The translations under genes were made by a program, and so were the position numbers. A model generated the notes under the pieces. It did not search any database and was not told where the DNA came from. It saw only the letters and a list, made by a program, of their open reading frames with translations. Positions 60,045 through 64,000 of a DNA stretch of 64,000 nucleotides are shown piece after piece; within the stretch, counting starts at the first letter, position 1; each line of letters starts with the position of its first letter. The stretch is from Epiperipatus broadwayi (taxonomy: Eukaryota > Onychophora > Udeonychophora > Euonychophora > Peripatidae), in NCBI GenBank assembly GCA_028023455.1, contig JAQFVV010006546.1, forward strand, positions 62,001-126,000, given 5' to 3'.

Positions 60045-60237
60045 CTGTTTCAATATATATATATACAAAGTTTTTAAAGATTTTTAGCCTATAGGAATTA
60101 GTTTTGTTATCTGATATGTAAATGTCTGTAATATTTTAGCACTTAAATTCTGGAAATAGCCATTTTGCTTTCTGATGAAAACCAGTCTTCTGGTTGAAAT
60201 ATTAAAGCAGTTTTATAGAGAAGTAATTCTGTGTTTT

Positions 60238-60245
<8 letters not shown>
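60045..60245 (+). repeat. Hammerhead-like repeat, copy 2 (+ strand)
   Basis: This holds TAATAT (60129-60134), CTGATGA (60172-60178), a hairpin AACCAG-TCTT-CTGGTT (60180-60195), GAAA (60196-60199) and ATATTA (60199-60204). TAATAT and ATATTA would close stem III, and the residue after TAATAT is T, allowed at the cleavage site. Stem I (AGCA near 60138 with TGCT near 60166) is short. It is the better of the two copies for stem II. It is probably the ribozyme-bearing terminal repeat of a Penelope-like or retrozyme element; cleavage activity is unproven. Confidence 0.6.
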
Positions 60246-60249
<4 letters not shown>

Positions 60250-60275
<26 letters not shown>

Positions 60276-61235
60276 CGGATGGTATTAAATAAAAACCATT
60301 ATGTTGTCTTCATAAAATACTTTCTATTATTGAATATAAAAATATAATCAATATTATAGACAACTTTATTTTAAATAATAAATAATAAATTTATATACAC
60401 CAAACTGTCAGGTCCATTTTGCCATTTTTTGGAAACAGGCCATATTAAGAAATGTGAAGAAAATATTGAAGTTAGCAAATATTGCATTAATTATAAAGAA
60501 AAATATATGAAACATTATATATACAAAAAAATAAAGAGAAATGTATGAATTTGGTACAAGAATCAGTAAAGTTAAGTGGAAAATGGTTCTTAAATAAAAA
60601 TTGGAAAATTTAAAAACATTTTTAAAGTTAAATTTGAATAATAAATGGTACACTAAGTTAATATATAAATCACACAACTTTTTATAAAAGAATGACTTTG
60701 AGTTTTTATTTGAAATTTATTTTTTTTTCTTTTTAGTACATCAGTTATTAATTTTGACAAGTTCAGCCATTTGACTAAATGATAATCTTGTGTTAGTAGA
60801 TTATTTTCACAAACCATAAGTAATGGTAATATTAAATTACATGTAATATTACTTGTCAATATATATTTTGGATTCAATAAAATTCCCTTTGTTCCAATTT
60901 ACATTTATTAACTGATCAAATTGTTAGTTAAGTTAACCCTGAGAATTAATCAGTAATATGCCTTAGTCAATGCTCTGTAGTATTTAAGTTTATTTTGTAT
61001 AGCTAGCCAAAGTAACAATATAAGTAATAATTAAAGTACATTCCATCAAGAGTAATATTTTTTTATAGTATAGGTCATTTATTATTGGTAACTTTATAAA
61101 TTAATAATTTGTTCAAATAAAGTTAGACATTATAACCTGATTTATTGTAATTCATATTCGATGGCTGGAATTAGTTTATTTTATTATATTCATTTTTAAG
61201 GTAATTTCTTTTCTGTTGACATGTATATGGCATGC
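60250..61235. other. Non-coding DNA, nothing recognised
   Basis: A (TA)n tract to about 60272, then A/T-rich sequence. The two overlapping - strand frames at 60408-60877 are Phe/Leu/Ile-rich chance frames. Confidence 0.45.
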
Positions 61236-61237
<2 letters not shown>

Positions 61238-61271
<34 letters not shown>

Positions 61272-61340
61272 CATATAGTAAATGTAATAGTATATATATA
61301 TATATATATATATATACTATTACATTTACTATATGTATTA
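61238..61340. repeat. TA arrays with a perfect inverted repeat
   Basis: AATACATATAGTAAATGTAA (from 61268) and its complement TTACATTTACTATATGTATT (to 61339) flank a (TA)n core, with another (TA)n tract to the left. This is the same arrangement as at 40.3 kb, with unrelated arms. Confidence 0.85.
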
Positions 61341-61736
61341 TATTTATATTAATTTTAATGATGGAAGCTATGTCACTTCTTTATGCATTGCATATATGTT
61401 ACTATTACAAATGGATTTCCTAATAATTGGGGCATTTCAATTGTTAAGACCTTTATATATATATATAATTTATATTTTTTAATGGCTGTTTGCATTTAGT
61501 AAAGAATGGAAATTAAGAGATTATATCCATATGAACAGAGATAACTTTATCTTTTTTATGTTGCCAGGAAACTATCAATTACAATACTACTAATTGACAA
61601 TCCTCCTGAGATTAAACAAGTTTTCTTCATTATCCTTTAATAGCTCTTTTGTTGGTATTTATTGAAGTAAAAAGGGACCTCTTTCACTTTTTACCAAAGT
61701 TTTTATAAGTATTCAAACCCAGATTATCTTCAGCAC

Positions 61737-61881
61737 TTTTAAATACTCTCTAACCCAGCATAAGATAACAATTACCAAGAAAAGTGTTATAAATAAGCCT
61801 TCACATTAAGAAATAAACCATAAGAAAGAAGGGCTTTTTTGATAATTATTATCTTATGCTGGGTTACAGATGTATTTAAAA
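61737..61881. mobile_element. 145-bp palindromic MITE-like element
   Basis: The left arm TTTTAAATACTCTCTAACCC, continued by AGCATAAGATAA, mirrors the right arm TTATCTTATGCTGGGTTACA, continued by GATGTATTTAAAA. The loop is about 80 nt. No ORF. Confidence 0.65.
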
Positions 61882-61884
61882 TAT

Positions 61885-64000
61885 TTTTGTATAGTAGCAT
61901 GATGATTTCTTTTGTATTCTGACTATTAATCTATTAAATGCTATTATTTTAAGTGTGAATGCATTTGTGTTCCTTTATAGTGGTTTTTCTGCCTAAATAA
62001 AATATTTGTGATAATAAATCCATATGTTCTATAAAAATTCAATAATAACAAACCATTTGAATTTACAGGACACATATTTCCCCTAACCTTTGGCCAAACT
62101 ATTACTTATATCAACATATGCATAAGAAAAAATTGATCTTCTAATGTTATTACTGTAAAAATGTTATCCAGCAAGTTTTAAAAGTTTTTTTTCTTTAATA
62201 TTGTACCAAACACTCCATATTTTTATAACACTGAGAATGCCACTAGGCCACTGTCAACTTAGAGAATTTAATTTATGGTGATCAAAAAGTTGATGATGAT
62301 AAATGCTGCCAGAGAGAGATCTTTAACATTGTTCAGAAAATTAAAGGACAGGATACAGATACAAATGTCAGCTAAAAGTAATTATAAATAATTTTAAAGT
62401 TTTATTAAATTAAAAAAAATAATACTAGTCAAACAAAATATAAAAGTTTGACCTAAATTTCCCATTCTTTGTCAGAGAGTGCACGAAAGTATTGGGGTAT
62501 AAGCACTTTGGCAGATAAGTTTCTTTTCTCATCTAAGAATTGGAAAGGTACAACTCTTAAGGTTAACTCAAACAAGAAAAAAGAAAAGATTATGATTTTG
62601 TGTAATCTAAAATAGAAGAAAACAAAATTTTTATGGTTTAAAAAAACAACAGAACAATACAGTTGATAAATCACTAGCCAAAAGATTTATTGTCTGCAGG
62701 AAACATAAATCCAGATTAACTAAATTAATTACAATAAAAAAATAAGGAATAGGTGAGTTAAAAAAACTACTAATATCTGCACAAGCTTTTAACAATAGTT
62801 AATAATATAAAAAGAGGAACAATGAGTATAAAATATTAATTCACAATACATTCTCAGACAAAGTGACAAAATAAAATATTAATTTAATTATCTAAAATTT
62901 ATAGGTTTACAACAAATATCTCTTATCAAAGAAATATCAATAACATCAAATTTCTTACTCATAGGCTTATATATTTTTTGTATTAAGCTAAGATTTAACC
63001 AAAGATATTTAAGTCCTGGTTATGATATAAAAATGTTCATTTACCTTCAAGGCATAATATTTTGTCCAGCTGATTTTTTCCAGTGGTGCCCACACAGTTT
63101 AGATCTATCTAGAGTTTATTACAAAGGTTTTTGATTTCTATTTATATGGTCAGGAGTATAAAGTCAATCTTTAGAATCAGTTCTAGATTAGGACATTAAG
63201 GCATGTTTATGGTGGTGCAATTTTGAGCTCTGGAGTTTGTCTTGGAAAGATTTAACACAGCATACTTTCAATGTGGTTCTTTAAAATGGTGAGTTTCTTC
63301 ATTCTGGATGGATGGTCACTATTTTCAATATTTTAGTGTATACTCTTTTATTAGTGATTAGCATAACAATTCTTTCTTAGCACAGCAATCAGCAAATACT
63401 ATTAGCAAAATCTATTAGCAATGAGCAAAAGTCTAACTTCTCTTCACATCAGCATTCTACAATTAGTGAATAAAAAGTTATATATCAGCAGATGTAATAT
63501 AAAAAACAATTAGCAATTGTCAAAAATTAAATATAAAATCAGTTGTCTGCAATTAGAGAAAAATCTAATTTTGGCAATCCACCTTTAGCAAATATCTAAT
63601 AATCCAAACAAACAGAGCTTTTATATGCTATTTTTATATTCTGTCTAATCTTGATTACAAATTTAACCAGGGCTATCTTTATCTTCTGCATAATCTTGAT
63701 TAAAACAAAATTTAACCAGGGCTCTTATCTTTTTTCAAACATTAATTAAATGTAAGTACATGAGAAAATAAATCTCAGCTTTAAAAATAGATCAAAATCA
63801 AATGCAAGAGAAAATAATTATCTTAATTAAATGTCTTTCCAATTGAACATTATATAATTTGAAAAATATGATTGAGTATATGAGCTATAGCATGCACTCT
63901 TAATAAAATAAAAAAATAACAAAATACAAAATTTTTAAATACTATTTTTTTTTCAAATCTTTATAACTATATATGTTGATTTTGATTTTTCAATGGTTGC
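61885..64000. other. Non-coding DNA, nothing firm
   Basis: A/T-rich to the window end. About 63055-63300 is less A/T-rich and reminiscent of the 57.2-59.7 kb region, and AATTTAACCAGGGCT recurs at about 63661 and 63709. No gene, RNA or bounded element is supported. The 73-codon - strand frame at 62453-62674 has no recognisable domain. Confidence 0.4.

Noticed and set aside
1289-64000. CRISPR array or prokaryotic operon content
   Set aside because: There are no regularly spaced short direct repeats with unique spacers, no ribosome-binding-site and ORF organisation, and the coding exon has spliceosomal borders.

Overview
The window is non-viral eukaryotic DNA from an invertebrate animal. It is strongly A+T-rich (well over 70% by eye), has almost no long open frames, and carries many short tandem A/T tracts, long C or G runs, and families of decayed transposable elements. 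The only host coding sequence I can support is one exon, 20118-20357 on the + strand. It encodes the complete two-zinc-finger DNA-binding domain of an NR2E-type (tailless/PNR/HR83 group) nuclear receptor, with a good 3' splice acceptor and 5' splice donor. The rest reads as intron, intergenic DNA and mobile elements. The species cannot be fixed from this. The exon fits a protostome (arthropod or lophotrochozoan) best, and that is inference.

Layout. 0-3.2 kb: non-coding DNA with one copy of a structured ~125-nt repeat (R125), a GC-richer island and a tRNA-like SINE. 3.2-10.6 kb: foldback elements and fragments of an RTE-clade LINE. 10.6-20.1 kb: mostly unannotated A/T-rich DNA with a composite foldback at 12.7-13.4 kb and a SINE at 16.6 kb. 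20.1-20.4 kb: the receptor exon. 21.6-24.2 kb: a diverged foldback with a (CT)n tract, then a head-to-head tRNA-like foldback. 27-30.5 kb: a SINE, a 196-bp palindromic MITE, and a decayed mariner split by a second DNA transposon. 32.4-38.5 kb: a structurally complete LTR retrotransposon on the - strand, with ~1.76-kb LTRs differing by only about 2%, an ATAT target duplication, a tRNA-Lys-like primer site, a polypurine tract and only a gag-like ORF. 38.9-48.8 kb: a graveyard of Penelope-like, Ty3/Gypsy and RTE remnants, the RTE being split by a foldback with a 13-bp target duplication. 50.8-51.3 kb: a GC-richer island. 56-60.3 kb: two inverted copies of a repeat with a hammerhead-ribozyme-like core, around hairpins and tandem repeats.

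Most striking signals. First, the hammerhead-like motif (CTGATGA, a stem II hairpin, GAAA, and a 6-bp closing stem) is kept in two inverted copies at 56.1 and 60.2 kb and in a degraded copy at 11.1 kb. Second, a weaker CTGATGA...GAAAC core recurs in the arms of the large foldback elements, so these palindromic elements may descend from Penelope-like terminal repeats or retrozymes. Third, R125 is present three times in the same orientation. Fourth, the young LTR element lacks pol, so it would have to be mobilised in trans.

Coordinates of decayed elements are approximate (tens of bases) unless a target duplication or terminal inverted repeat fixes them. Family assignments come from remembered protein motifs, not from database searches.
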